53,778 nt of DNA from Acidobacteriota bacterium (GTDB lineage: Bacteria; Acidobacteriota; Terriglobia; UBA7540): NCBI GenBank assembly GCA_003165315.1, contig PLSX01000206.1, forward strand, positions 26,779 through 80,556, in the 5' to 3' direction. The notes below the pieces were generated by a model. The model was not told the origin of the DNA, did not search any database, and saw only the letters and a list, made by a program, of their open reading frames with translations. Positions 34,431 through 43,002 of the stretch are shown one piece after another. Numbering within the stretch: the first letter of the stretch is position 1; the number at the start of each line of letters is the position of its first letter. The translations under genes and the position numbers were made by a program.

Positions 34431-35777
34431 ATGTTTGACGCACTCCAAGACCGGCTGCAAAAAGTTTTTAAGTCTCTCCGTATTCAGGGGGTTCTTAACG
34501 ACGAGGTAGTGGATCAATCCTTGCGCGAGGTTCGTTTGGCGCTTCTCGATGCCGACGTCAACCTCAATGTCGTAAAGGAATTGCTTGACCGGGTTCGCGT
34601 CAAGGCTCTGGGAGAGGAAGTTCGCGCCAGCCTTTCGCCGGCGCAGGAAGTGATCCGCATCGTCCGCGACGAACTGATTGGCATCCTCGGTCGCGAAGCG
34701 TCACTTCTGACTTTTTCCAAGGAATTCCCCACGGTCTTCCTGATGGTCGGCCTTCAGGGTTCGGGCAAGACCACGACCTCTGGCAAATTGGCACTTTGGC
34801 TAGCTGGGCGAAAGCGGCGCCCGATGCTGGTGTCCACTGACGTTTATCGTCCTGCCGCGCGGGAGCAGTTGGCGATCATTGCCAAGGCCACTGGCATTCC
34901 GATCTTTACCGGCGAGGGCATGAATTCGCCCATCCAGTTGGCAATGGCCGCGCGCAAGGATGCCGCCGACCGTGGTCACGATGTGCTGATTATTGACACG
35001 GCCGGCCGCCTCCACATTGACCAGGAGTTAATGAACGAAGTCGGTGAATTGCGCACCAAGTTACGTCCCAGCGAAGTCCTGCTGGTTGCCGACGCCATGA
35101 TCGGGCAGGACGCGGTGCGCAGCGCCCAGGAGTTTCACGAGCGTCTGGGCACAACCGGCGTGATCCTGACCAAGCTCGATGGTGATGCCCGTGGCGGCGC
35201 GGCGCTCTCCATTCATTACATCACCGGCCAGCCCATCAAGTTCATGGGTATCGGTGAAAAATACGATCAACTGGAAGTTTTCTATCCGGAGCGGATCGTC
35301 TCACGCATTCTCGGCATGGGTGACATCCTTTCGTTGATTGAAAAGGCCGAGCAGAAGATTGACAAGCAAAAGGCGATGGACGTTCATCGCAAGCTCCAGA
35401 CAGACACTTTTTCGCTGGAAGATTTTCGCGATCAACTGAACCAGGTTCGCAATATGGGCTCAATGGAACAGATGCTGGGCATGCTTCCCAAGGTTGGTAT
35501 GTTCAAGGATGTGGGTAAGGTCAAGGTGGATGAGAAGGAGCTGATTCACATTGAAGCCATCATCAATTCCATGACCAATCAGGAGCGCCGCAATCACGAG
35601 ATCATTAACGGCAAGCGGCGAAAGCGCATTGCCCGCGGGAGCGGAACTTCCGTCCAGGCGGTCAATCAGGTTTTGAAACAGTATTTCCAAATGCGGAAAA
35701 TGATGAAGACCATGAGTACAAGCCTGCTGGGCAGGGGACTCAGCAAGCTGCGCATGCCGGCGGGTTCGGGGGCGTAA
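34431..35777 (+). CDS. ffh: signal recognition particle protein
   Basis: SRP GTPase that binds 4.5S RNA and signal sequences and targets nascent membrane proteins to FtsY. The 448-residue product has the N domain (1-85), the G domain with P-loop GLQGSGKTT (107-115), DTAGR and TKLDGDARGG, and the Met-rich M domain with RGSGTSVQAVNQVLKQY. The start MFDALQDRLQ at 34431 matches the family; upstream codons in frame are not conserved. It leads the ffh-rpsP-khpA-rimM-trmD-rplS cluster seen in many bacteria. Confidence 0.97.
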   Translation: MFDALQDRLQKVFKSLRIQGVLNDEVVDQSLREVRLALLDADVNLNVVKELLDRVRVKALGEEVRASLSPAQEVIRIVRDELIGILGREASLLTFSKEFPTVFLMVGLQGSGKTTTSGKLALWLAGRKRRPMLVSTDVYRPAAREQLAIIAKATGIPIFTGEGMNSPIQLAMAARKDAADRGHDVLIIDTAGRLHIDQELMNEVGELRTKLRPSEVLLVADAMIGQDAVRSAQEFHERLGTTGVILTKLDGDARGGAALSIHYITGQPIKFMGIGEKYDQLEVFYPERIVSRILGMGDILSLIEKAEQKIDKQKAMDVHRKLQTDTFSLEDFRDQLNQVRNMGSMEQMLGMLPKVGMFKDVGKVKVDEKELIHIEAIINSMTNQERRNHEIINGKRRKRIARGSGTSVQAVNQVLKQYFQMRKMMKTMSTSLLGRGLSKLRMPAGSGA

Positions 35778-35897
35778 CTGCCTCCGCCAGCCGAATTGCT
35801 TGTTCAGTGAATTGTCGATAGCCGAACGTCGGTTGACGAGTAAAGAAGTCGCATGAACAATCGTCAATCGACCATCGAAAATCAAAAGGGGGAAAGG

Positions 35898-36155
35898 TTG
35901 CTAAGAATACGCTTGGCCCGAACAGGGGCTAAAAAGAAACGTAGTTATCGAGTGGTCGTCATTGATCGTGAGAGGGCTCGCGACGGGCGATTTGTGGAAA
36001 TTATTGGCCATTATAATCCCCGGCATACGCCGCCGGAAATCGTGCTGAAACGCGAGCGCGTGGATTATTGGATTGGCAAAGGTGCGCAGCCTTCCGAAAC
36101 GGTTCAGAGTTTCTTGAAGAAGGCTCCGGTTCCGGCGCCTGCTCCGGCCGCCTAG
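35898..36155 (+). CDS. rpsP: 30S ribosomal protein S16
   Basis: Small-subunit protein needed for 16S rRNA folding. The product from the TTG at 35898 is 85 residues, beginning MLRIRLARTGAKKKRSYRVV, as in the family, with GRFVEIIGHYNPR and an Ala/Pro-rich tail (KKAPVPAPAPAA). An ATG 15 codons upstream stays in frame, but the added residues come from a CAATCG-type word repeat and are not S16-like. AGGGGGA lies only four bases before the TTG. Confidence 0.93.
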   Translation: MLRIRLARTGAKKKRSYRVVVIDRERARDGRFVEIIGHYNPRHTPPEIVLKRERVDYWIGKGAQPSETVQSFLKKAPVPAPAPAA

Positions 36156-36257
36156 TCTTTGCGTCAACCGCAGGGCCCACAATAGTTGCGGTTATGCGTT
36201 CAACACACTGATTCCAAGCAGGTTTGGAAAGTCACTTCAAGTGCGCGGGAGGGCCAG

Positions 36258-36488
36258 ATGAGAGACCTAATCGAAGCCATCGCCAAAGCGCTCGTGGATC
36301 ATCCCGACCAGGTTTCCGTGCGGGCAGTGGAGGGTGAACAAGTGACCGTGCTGGAATTGCGGGTGGATCCCTCCGACTTGGGCAAGGTGATCGGAAAACA
36401 GGGGCGGACCGCTCGATCGGTCCGAACCATCCTGAATGCCGCAGGCATGAAGCTCAAGAAGCGTTTTACGCTTGAGATCCTGGAATAA
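36258..36488 (+). CDS. khpA: KH-domain RNA-binding protein
   Basis: A 76-residue single KH domain with the GKQG loop ([16 protein letters not shown]), matching KhpA/YlqC, an RNA-binding protein that pairs with KhpB in Firmicutes and lies between rpsP and rimM in many phyla. GGGAGGG precedes the ATG by five bases, and the frame is open upstream without conservation. Neighbours fit the standard order. Confidence 0.94.
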   Translation: MRDLIEAIAKALVDHPDQVSVRAVEGEQVTVLELRVDPSDLGKVIGKQGRTARSVRTILNAAGMKLKKRFTLEILE

Positions 36489-36517
36489 AGGGGCTTTCGT
36501 CTCACCTGCGGACGGAA

Positions 36518-37084
36518 ATGGCCAGCGGGGCAGGAGAGGCATTGGCGGAAAACGCAACCGGGAAATACCTGGCCATCGCGCGCATTCTTCGGCCCCAAGG
36601 ACGCAAGGGAGAGGTGGCTGCGGAAATCCTTACCGATTTCCCGGAGCGCTTCCAACAGATCCAAACGGCGTTCCTGGATCTTCCCGGCCAGGCTCCGAAG
36701 CCGTTCAGCTTGGAACGCAGTTGGCCCCATAAGGGCCAAATCATCCTGAAGTTCGCCGGCATCGACTCCATTGAGAGTGCTTCGGGTCTACGCGGGATTG
36801 AGCTTCTGATCCCCTGGGAACAGCGCGCACCGCTTCCCCCGCACCGTTATTACTTGTGCGAATTGTATGGATGCCGCGTCATTTGGGAACGCCAGGGACG
36901 GGAAATTGGAACGGTGGTTGAGGTAGAACCTACGGGCGGCGTGGATGTGCTCCACGTCAGGCGGCCCGATGGAAAAAGTGAAGTGCTAATTCCTCTGGCT
37001 CAGGAAATTTGTACCCGGATCGATCTTGCAACTCAGACCATTGTGATCGATCCGCCGGATGATCTGTTGGAGTTGAATGAGTAG
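36518..37084 (+). CDS. rimM: 16S rRNA processing protein RimM
   Basis: Assembly factor that binds S19 and helps mature the 30S head. The 188-residue product has the N-terminal RimM beta-barrel (YLAIARILRPQGRKGEVAAE) and the C-terminal PRC barrel (HRYYLCELYGCRVI, GVDVLHVRRPDGKSEVLIPL). The gene starts 29 bases after khpA. Between it and trmD is a 112-base spacer holding a word-built inverted repeat, long for this tightly packed cluster. Confidence 0.94.
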   Translation: MASGAGEALAENATGKYLAIARILRPQGRKGEVAAEILTDFPERFQQIQTAFLDLPGQAPKPFSLERSWPHKGQIILKFAGIDSIESASGLRGIELLIPWEQRAPLPPHRYYLCELYGCRVIWERQGREIGTVVEVEPTGGVDVLHVRRPDGKSEVLIPLAQEICTRIDLATQTIVIDPPDDLLELNE

Positions 37085-37087
37085 GGG

Positions 37088-37180
37088 TCGATGGGAAAGG
37101 GCAAAGGTTGAAGGCTAAAGGCTAAAAGGTGAAGTCGAGAACTGGGTTTATCCTTTGACCTTTACATTTCACCCTTTAAC
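37088..37180. repeat. word-built inverted repeat between rimM and trmD
   Basis: The left arm (37088-37133) repeats GGGAAAGGGCAAAGG and AAGGCTAAAGGCTAAAAGG; the right arm (37147-37180) holds TTATCCTTTGACCTTTAC and CACCCTTTAAC. The words are like those at 6230-6322. Confidence 0.65.
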
Positions 37181-37196
37181 AATCGCCCTGAATGTC

Positions 37197-37973
37197 ATGA
37201 AGTTCGATGTGATAACGATCTTCCCCGACTTCTTTGCCAGCATCCTGGAGCACGGGCTGCTGAAGCGGGCCATGGCTTCCGGTCACGCCGAGATTGAGTT
37301 GCACGATTTGCGGGAGTACACGGACGACAAGCACCATACGGTGGATGATCGGCCTTTTGGCGGAGGGCCGGGCATGGTTTTCAAGCCCGAACCGGTGTTC
37401 CGGGCAGTGGAAGCGATTCGAAGCGAAGCGCCGGAGCAGAACCTGAGAGTGATTCTGCTTTCTCCCCAGGGACATCTGCTGACGCAGGCGGTGGCGGAGG
37501 ACCTTTCACACGCTGAACGTGTGGTTTTGATTTGCGGCCGCTACGAAGGTGTTGACGAACGAGTGGCGCAAAATCTTGTGACCGATGAGATCTCCATCGG
37601 TGACTTCGTTCTGAGCGGTGGTGAACTGCCCGCCGCGGTCTTGATGGAATCCACGGTTCGCCTGCTGCCCGGCGTGCTGGGGAACGAGGAATCGAGCGAA
37701 CAGGATTCCTTTGCGGTTCCGGCCGGTGCGTCGGCGGAAGTTCGGCACGGCTTGCTGGATTGCCCGCATTACACGCGCCCGGCGGAATTTCGAGATTTAA
37801 AGGTGCCGGATGTTCTGCTTTCCGGCGACCATGAGAAAATTCGCCAGTGGCGCCGCCAGCGGGCGCTGGAAAAAACCTGGCGGCGACGGCCTGACTTGCT
37901 CGCCCAGGTTCCTCTGAGCGAGGAAGACCGCAGCTGGCTGGAGTCCCTTAAGAGCGCAGAGGAGCAGCGCTGA
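37197..37973 (+). CDS. trmD: tRNA (guanine-37-N1)-methyltransferase
   Basis: SPOUT-class enzyme making m1G37 in tRNAs to prevent frameshifting. The 258-residue product starts MKFDVITIFPDFF and has HTVDDRPFGGGPGMVFKPEP, the knotted SAM site with GRYEGVDERV and EISIGDFVLSGGE, and the C-terminal DNA/tRNA-binding helix region ending RSWLESLK. The ATG at 37197 is chosen by family alignment; the frame runs 14 codons upstream through the repeat. Confidence 0.96.
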   Translation: MKFDVITIFPDFFASILEHGLLKRAMASGHAEIELHDLREYTDDKHHTVDDRPFGGGPGMVFKPEPVFRAVEAIRSEAPEQNLRVILLSPQGHLLTQAVAEDLSHAERVVLICGRYEGVDERVAQNLVTDEISIGDFVLSGGELPAAVLMESTVRLLPGVLGNEESSEQDSFAVPAGASAEVRHGLLDCPHYTRPAEFRDLKVPDVLLSGDHEKIRQWRRQRALEKTWRRRPDLLAQVPLSEEDRSWLESLKSAEEQR

Positions 37974-38011
37974 GCTTGGTAACGGTGGCGATGCGCCGCC
38001 AGAAGTGCAAG

Positions 38012-38028
38012 GGCGGGTTGAACCCGCC
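38012..38028. repeat. short near-palindrome in the rplS leader
   Basis: GGCGGGTT-G-AACCCGCC with eight-base arms, in the 150-base spacer between trmD and rplS. A related GGCGGGTT half-site occurs in the element at 44808-44885. Confidence 0.5.
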
Positions 38029-38123
38029 GCGACCGAATTTGACAATTTCTTTCGAGGCCGGAGCGGCAAGGCTGGATTCCAGCCCCTGTAAAACGCTTTC
38101 GAAAAGTTGGGGAGAATAGAGAA

Positions 38124-38498
38124 ATGAATTTGCTCGAAAAAGTTGAACAGTCGCAGTTGAAGAAGGACGTCACGCCGTTTCGCCCCGGCGACACCGTGAA
38201 AGTCCACGTGAAGATTAAAGAAGGCGAAAAGGAAAGAATCCAGATTTTCGAAGGCACGGTAATTGGCCTTCGTCGCGCCAGCAACCACTCCAGCTTTACG
38301 GTCCGCAAGATCTCCTTCGGCACCGGGGTGGAGAGAATCTTCCCCTTGCACTCGCCCGTGATCGATAAGATTGAGGTGGTGCGGTCCGGCAAAGTGCGCC
38401 GCGCCAAGCTCTACTACCTCCGCAAGCTGCGTGGCAAGGCCGCCCGGCTGCGCACCGTCCGCACTGAGCAAGAAAAGCCTGCCGCCGCCAAGGCGTAG
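38124..38498 (+). CDS. rplS: 50S ribosomal protein L19
   Basis: Large-subunit protein at the 30S-50S interface. The 124-residue product has the usual core from [20 protein letters not shown] to [19 protein letters not shown], with a short Ala/Lys-rich tail. GGGGAG precedes the ATG by about ten bases. It closes the ffh-to-rplS cluster. Confidence 0.97.
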   Translation: MNLLEKVEQSQLKKDVTPFRPGDTVKVHVKIKEGEKERIQIFEGTVIGLRRASNHSSFTVRKISFGTGVERIFPLHSPVIDKIEVVRSGKVRRAKLYYLRKLRGKAARLRTVRTEQEKPAAAKA

Positions 38499-38517
38499 CA
38501 TGTCTTAGATCGGGACG

Positions 38518-38550
38518 CGGGGCCTGTTCCCTCCAAGGGAATCGGCCCCG
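38518..38550 (+). terminator. hairpin after rplS
   Basis: CGGGGCC pairs with GGCCCCG around an inner TTCCC/GGGAA stem with five-base loop. It is 19 bases after the rplS stop, but no T-run follows, so it may be a processing or Rho-linked end rather than a classic terminator. Confidence 0.45.
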
Positions 38551-38707
38551 CTCCCTCATGATGCACGGCCACCGCTCCGAAGCGCGTGGTACCTCGCCGT
38601 CTTCCTCCGCCCAAAAAAAGCAGCCTCACCGCTGGGACGAGAGGCGCAGAGAATGTCCTCACGGCAGGGGCCCGAAAACTGATTTCTGACCACTGGCAGC
38701 TCTCTTT

Positions 38708-39460
38708 TCAGTAAGTTGCTCTTCCCCCCGAGATGTCATAGCACTGACCTGTTGTAAACGATGCCTCGCGCGAAACCAGGTAGTGCACCAGTGCCGCGAT
38801 CTCTTCAATGGTACCCGTGCGTCCCATGGGGATTTTGCTGATCATGTACTGAACGGTCTCCCTGGCAACCCCATCCAGAATTTTGGTTCGAATCACGGCG
38901 GGGGAGATGGCATTGACGGTGATGTTGCCTTTGCCCGCCACTTCCTTGGCCAGCGCTTTGGTAAGACCAATGACAGCGGCTTTGGTGCTGGAATAGGGAA
39001 TCAGCGTGGGGTTGCCTTCCTTGCCGGCGATAGAGGCGATGTTCAGAATTCTTCCATAGCCCTGCGAAAGCATCTCCGCAATCACCGCCTTGCAGGTCAG
39101 AAACACTCCCTTGAAATTGACGGCGTAGACCTGGTCCAGATCGTTCTCATCCAGCTCCCAGAGCGGCAATGTGCGCCCCGTAATTCCCGCATTATTCACC
39201 AGAATTTGAATCGGCCCCAACTTCCGCCGAACTTCGTCGATTGCCGACTGCACGCTCACAGCTGACCTGACATCGCAATGGACACCGATGCCCTTCAGCC
39301 GTTGCGCCGCATCCTCCGCGGTGGCGCGGTTCGTGTCAAGCAATGCGACGCGCGCCCCGGCCTCACTCAGCCGCACGGCGATGCCTTCACCGATTCCCTG
39401 CCCCGCCCCGGTAATGACTGCAACTTGCCCCTGCAAGGAGAAAAACGTTTCATCCGCCAT
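38708..39460 (-). CDS. short-chain dehydrogenase/reductase
   Basis: A 250-residue classical SDR. TGAGQGIGEGIA (17-28) is the cofactor motif, the Asp in LLDTNR favours NAD(H), NNAG is present, and the catalytic Ser, Tyr and Lys are in SIAG and YSSTKAAV. It resembles 3-oxoacyl-ACP reductase and glucose/galactose dehydrogenase types; the substrate cannot be fixed. It stands alone, converging with rplS. Confidence 0.9.
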   Translation of the reverse strand: MADETFFSLQGQVAVITGAGQGIGEGIAVRLSEAGARVALLDTNRATAEDAAQRLKGIGVHCDVRSAVSVQSAIDEVRRKLGPIQILVNNAGITGRTLPLWELDENDLDQVYAVNFKGVFLTCKAVIAEMLSQGYGRILNIASIAGKEGNPTLIPYSSTKAAVIGLTKALAKEVAGKGNITVNAISPAVIRTKILDGVARETVQYMISKIPMGRTGTIEEIAALVHYLVSREASFTTGQCYDISGGRATY

Positions 39461-39897
39461 GGAAGTTAAGAAGCTCCTTTTCGTCTATTGGGGAAACAGG
39501 TGAAGCATCGATCAATCCTGGATGCGCGATTTTCCCATCCCGCTGGAGATGAGTCTGGGAACTCCAGAAGGGTCGCTGCACCCCATTCCCGTTCCAGATT
39601 CTCCATTTTATACAGTTTTGCAATTTGTGGTGTGCCATTCCGGGCTACAAGGGAAGAGATAAGACAAACCTTCTACGCGGAATGCTTTCCCTGATGTCGT
39701 ATTCGCCCAAGGCAGGGGACATTCGTAAGGTGCCAGCTCTGGCGTATTTAAAGCGGTGATAAAATCCTCCCCGTCTTAGATTCATGCTATGCATCCATGG
39801 CGTCATTGACACTAAAGCAAGGCAATGATAAAAGCTCATCGTGGCGTTACGTGCCGAACGCTGGAAATTGACCTAATCACAATGAATGGAGCATACG
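39461..39897. other. intergenic region with a possible promoter
   Basis: Contains TTGACA at 39806-39811 with GATAAA 15 bases downstream (39827-39832), a short-spaced candidate for the gene at 39898. No other feature was found. Confidence 0.4.
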
Positions 39898-40629
39898 ATG
39901 CAAGTTTTTGACAAGGTGAGCCAAAAGACCATTGACCGCCGCGACCAGCAATTGTCTTTCCTCGCCCTGATTATGGTTGTCATACTGGGCGGCGGCATGG
40001 CGTTGCTGATGTATCCCACGGTCTTCGGCAGAGCTGCGGTAATTCCGGTGGCGCCCTCACGCACTCTTTTTTACGGTTTTTGCGCTCTCTGCATTTTGAT
40101 GGTGTTGTACCTGGTCAACCGAATGCGGGTGGTGAAGAATCTTCGGGCCAGCCTGGTGGAAGAACGTGAACAATTGGCGCAGATCCTACAGCAATCCAGC
40201 GCCGAGCTGCTGGGTACATTGATGGGATTCAGCCACTTTCAGGACCGGCTGACCATGGACTTCCGCCGTGCTGCGCAGGTCGGCGAGCCGCTCTCTCTGC
40301 TCCTGGTACAAGTCAACCCTTCCGAGATCTTTGCCCGGGGTCCTCAAGCCGAGCTGGCTTTGGGAGACGCGGCCAAAGTCCTGCGCCGCAAGCTGCGCGC
40401 GGAAGACTCACTCTATCGCCTCTCCTCGGAAGTTTTTGCCATTGTGTTGCCGGGCGTTGCCGACGAGGCGGCCCGGCAAACAGCCGGCCGCCTTTCAGAA
40501 GGACTGGCCGATGCCTCCGGCGCCAGCAATCGCTACAGCGCCGAGATTCAGGTGGTGAATTACCCTGAGCATGTAAAGTCAGCGTCAGAAATGGAGCGCC
40601 GCGCATCAGCCATGACCAATACGGAATGA
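39898..40629 (+). CDS. membrane protein with degenerate GGDEF domain
   Basis: A 243-residue inner-membrane protein with two helices (about 19-40 and 56-75), a coiled-coil segment (80-105) and a C-terminal GGDEF-like domain. The catalytic motif is SSEVF (176-180), so it should not make c-di-GMP. RAED at 167-170 keeps the I-site (RxxD five residues upstream), as in c-di-GMP receptors with dead GGDEF domains. GGAG six bases before the ATG at 39898 sets the start. No partner gene is adjacent. Confidence 0.82.
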   Translation: MQVFDKVSQKTIDRRDQQLSFLALIMVVILGGGMALLMYPTVFGRAAVIPVAPSRTLFYGFCALCILMVLYLVNRMRVVKNLRASLVEEREQLAQILQQSSAELLGTLMGFSHFQDRLTMDFRRAAQVGEPLSLLLVQVNPSEIFARGPQAELALGDAAKVLRRKLRAEDSLYRLSSEVFAIVLPGVADEAARQTAGRLSEGLADASGASNRYSAEIQVVNYPEHVKSASEMERRASAMTNTE

Positions 40630-40664
40630 CCGGCAAGCGCGTCGAGCCTTCGCGTTTCCCGCGA

Positions 40665-40830
40665 ATAGGGGGTAGGGAATTGGGAGTAGGCGGTAGGCAG
40701 TGGGCGGTAGGAAGTGGGCAGTAGGCAGTAATCTCTCCCCAACCGGCGGGCAAAGGGTGGGACATGACTACTAGCCACTAACCACTGCTCTTCTGACTTC
40801 GGACTTTGGACCTCGGACTTCGGATTTTCC
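40665..40830. repeat. word-built tracts between convergent genes
   Basis: The left part (40665-40732) repeats GGGAGTAGGCGGTAGGCAGT-like words; the right part (40768-40830) repeats CACTAACCACTG and ACTTCGGACTTTGGACC-like words. They are partly complementary. Confidence 0.6.
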
Positions 40831-41727
40831 TTATCCGCTGGTGACAAGAATCACTGAAAACAGCACGACGACGCTTCCCCCCAGAATGAACCGGTCCACG
40901 CGCTCATGCAGGATCAACCATCCCAGGAAGACCGCCACCACCGGATTCACATACGCGTAGGTTGACACCTTTGCGGTCGACACATGTTCCAGCAGCCAAA
41001 TGTAGGCCGTATAGCCGATCCAGGACCCGCACACCACGAGGTACATGACCGCGCCGATTCCGCGCCCTGTCCATACCACGCGGGAAAAGTCTCCCGCCAG
41101 GACCGCGAAAATGAGATTTGCGGCTCCGGCAATGGTCACCTGCCATGCCGTTGCGCTGAATCCATCCATGCCCGGCTGCCAACGCTTTGACAGCACCGAT
41201 CCCAGCGCCCAACTGAACGACCCGCCCACCAGGCTCAGCGAGGCCCAGAATTCCTTCCGGCCGAGCGCTGTGTCCGCAGTCAGTTCGGGATAAAAGAGCA
41301 CAAACAAGCCCAGAAGGCCGAGGGCCAGTCCCACTTTGCCGAGCCGCGAGACGTGATGATGGCCCAGCAGCATCGAGTGCAGCACCAGGAACCACAAAGG
41401 CGTGATGGCAATGATCAGCGCCGCCAGCCCGGTGGGCACGGAAAGCTCAGCGTAGGAGAGGGTTAGATTGCCCCCCATCAACAGCAGAACGCCCACCACG
41501 CCGGCCAGGGCGATTTGCCGCGCTGAATACCAAACCTTGCGCCTGGTGAATCCGCAAAACGCCAGCAGCACCACACCTGCAATCAGAAACCGCATAGCGC
41601 ACATCAGCGCCGGGGGAATCGTCTGCACGGCGATGTCGATGCCCAGATAGGTGGACCCCCAGAACAGGTAGACAAGCGCGAACGCGAAAATGACCTTCCA
41701 CCGGCTTGGGTGTTGTGCAGTGTTCAT
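40831..41727 (-). CDS. EamA/DMT-family transporter
   Basis: A 298-residue membrane protein of the drug/metabolite transporter family with ten predicted helices in two EamA halves. The first half has YLFWGSTYLGIDIAVQTIPP, typical of the family, and the second has SFSWALGSVLSKRW and a closing LGWLILHERVDRFILGGSVV. Substrates may be amino acids, nucleosides or other metabolites. The start at 41727 (MNTAQHPS) is uncertain, as no clear ribosome binding site is seen. Confidence 0.88.
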   Translation of the reverse strand: MNTAQHPSRWKVIFAFALVYLFWGSTYLGIDIAVQTIPPALMCAMRFLIAGVVLLAFCGFTRRKVWYSARQIALAGVVGVLLLMGGNLTLSYAELSVPTGLAALIIAITPLWFLVLHSMLLGHHHVSRLGKVGLALGLLGLFVLFYPELTADTALGRKEFWASLSLVGGSFSWALGSVLSKRWQPGMDGFSATAWQVTIAGAANLIFAVLAGDFSRVVWTGRGIGAVMYLVVCGSWIGYTAYIWLLEHVSTAKVSTYAYVNPVVAVFLGWLILHERVDRFILGGSVVVLFSVILVTSG

Positions 41728-41911
41728 GGCGCGTGAAATCAAGAGGGAAGTACAAAAAGTATCCCAAGAATCAGCTTACCTTGCGGGACCTTTATCGACG
41801 AGGGATTTCTTGGAGACGCCAGGACTCGCGCCAGCGTAGAAGGCGTGAATAGAGAAGATCATCTCGCGACGAAACACAAGGGCGCCGGGCCGCAAAAGCG
41901 CAATGGTCTGT

Positions 41912-41935
41912 AAAAACCGTTTAAGGCCGGTTTTT
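41912..41935. terminator. bidirectional intrinsic terminator-like hairpin
   Basis: AAAAACCG and CGGTTTTT form a perfect eight-base stem with an eight-base loop, so both strands end in a T-run. It lies downstream of the decayed DUF2157/GDYXXLXY operon on the minus strand, though about 480 bases away. Confidence 0.45.
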
Positions 41936-42022
41936 CGACGCTCCGCGCCACTGCGCCTCCGCGCGAGATTCAATATTTCGTCAGGGGCATTGAATCTCCT
42001 CACTTGTCACTGCTCTTTTCGC

Positions 42023-42100
42023 CCTTTCTAGGCACTAACCACTGGCCACTAACCACTGTCCTTCCGACTTCGGACCCCGGACTTGGTTTCTCGTCACTGC
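42023..42100. repeat. word-built tract
   Basis: CTAGGCACTAACCACTGG, CCACTAACCACTGTCC and TCCGACTTCGGACCCCGG follow one another, much like 40768-40830 and 52451-52500. A G-rich complementary arm is not seen here. Confidence 0.5.
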
Positions 42101-42205
42101 TCTTTCCCCATTTTCGTTCGACTGTGGAACCGCAATAGAAGAAAAAGCCCACGGTCACAAAAACGGTGACCGTGGCTACGGGTTCGGCCTTCAAAATGAT
42201 TTTTG

Positions 42206-42312
42206 GACTGCGGCCGCGAAGCTGCCGCTTTTCATTGTTTGCGGTTGACACCTTCTTGCAAAATCCCGCATTCAGGCGAAAGGGCCAAAGCGGCAGCTTC
42301 GCGGCCGCAGTC
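42206..42312. repeat. MITE-like element with 26-base inverted ends
   Basis: GACTGCGGCCGCGAAGCTGC at 42206 is repeated in reverse at 42287-42312; the arms are perfect for 26 bases with a 55-base interior that is not coding. No target-site duplication is obvious. Confidence 0.75.
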
Positions 42313-42411
42313 TAAAAGCGCTTCGCGCATTTTCATCCACCGTTGCGAGCCGTGGGATTACGCACGAGCGAAGCGCAAGCCATGGCACCGGCGACGGAAG
42401 GTCACTCCATT

Positions 42412-43002
42412 CTAGTTAAGACTTAGCGTCCGGATCTTGGTGTCGCCGGGTTTCTTGATGCCGAGGGCAATCGGGCGGGGTGGGCCTTTGCGCGGGATTG
42501 TAGCGAGTACCCAAAGCTCCTCGCCAGGAGCATGGCGGGATGGGTCTTGGGCAGTGTCGGGAATAAAGTACAAGACGGGTTCATCCACACCAAGAATTAT
42601 TTGGTCGCCGAGTTCACGGTGTAAGAAAGACAGGTTGGGGCAGTCGTTGCCTGAAGACCCGGGATCGAAAACGGCAACCGGTGTTCCGCCAAGTACTTCA
42701 ATGGAACCGCATTCAGATCCGAAATGGGGAAAGCGCGGGAAGGCGCGTGTCCCGGGGCGCCCCCCGGCAGGTCCAAATTGGCTCCTATATCACTTCTCAA
42801 TCTCCTCCGGGGAAAGCGGGTCCTTTACCTCCAGTTGGAGACTTAAGTAGCGGCCCCGGATTGGCAAATTGGGGTCAAATCTCTCAGTTTTGAACCACGC
42901 GCGCGGGCGGGTGCTGCGGTCGTGGAGCAGTTTCGCCCCCAATGAGCAGACCAGCGTGGCTTGAATCAGAGCGACCACAATCGCTTTGGCGAAGGGTTTC
43001 AT
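42412..43002 (-). pseudogene. GDYXXLXY-domain protein interrupted by in-frame TGA
   Basis: The frame from the ATG at 43002 (AGGAGG six bases upstream) encodes a membrane anchor (7-25) and FDPNLPIRGRYLSLQLEV, the family GDYxxLxY region. It stops at TGA, codon 71 (42790-42792). The same frame then continues without a stop for 125 codons and holds the family C-terminus: EPVLYFIPDTAQDPSRHAPG, EELWVLATIPRKGPPRPIAL, ending before TAG at 42412. A TGG-to-TGA change would explain it (EIEK-W-YRS). The gene overlaps the DUF2157 stop (ATGA), as usual for the pair. Because that partner also carries frameshifts, decay is the likelier reading than selenocysteine or readthrough; sequencing error is also possible. 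Confidence 0.8.

Noticed and set aside
41776..42003. Open frame of 75 codons on the minus strand
   Set aside because: No ribosome binding site or known relative; it crosses the A5/T5 hairpin at 41912-41935.
42740..42790. Selenocysteine insertion element after the TGA at 42790
   Set aside because: The GC-rich stem after the TGA has loop GGCG without the usual GU and is too short; the operon shows other lesions.
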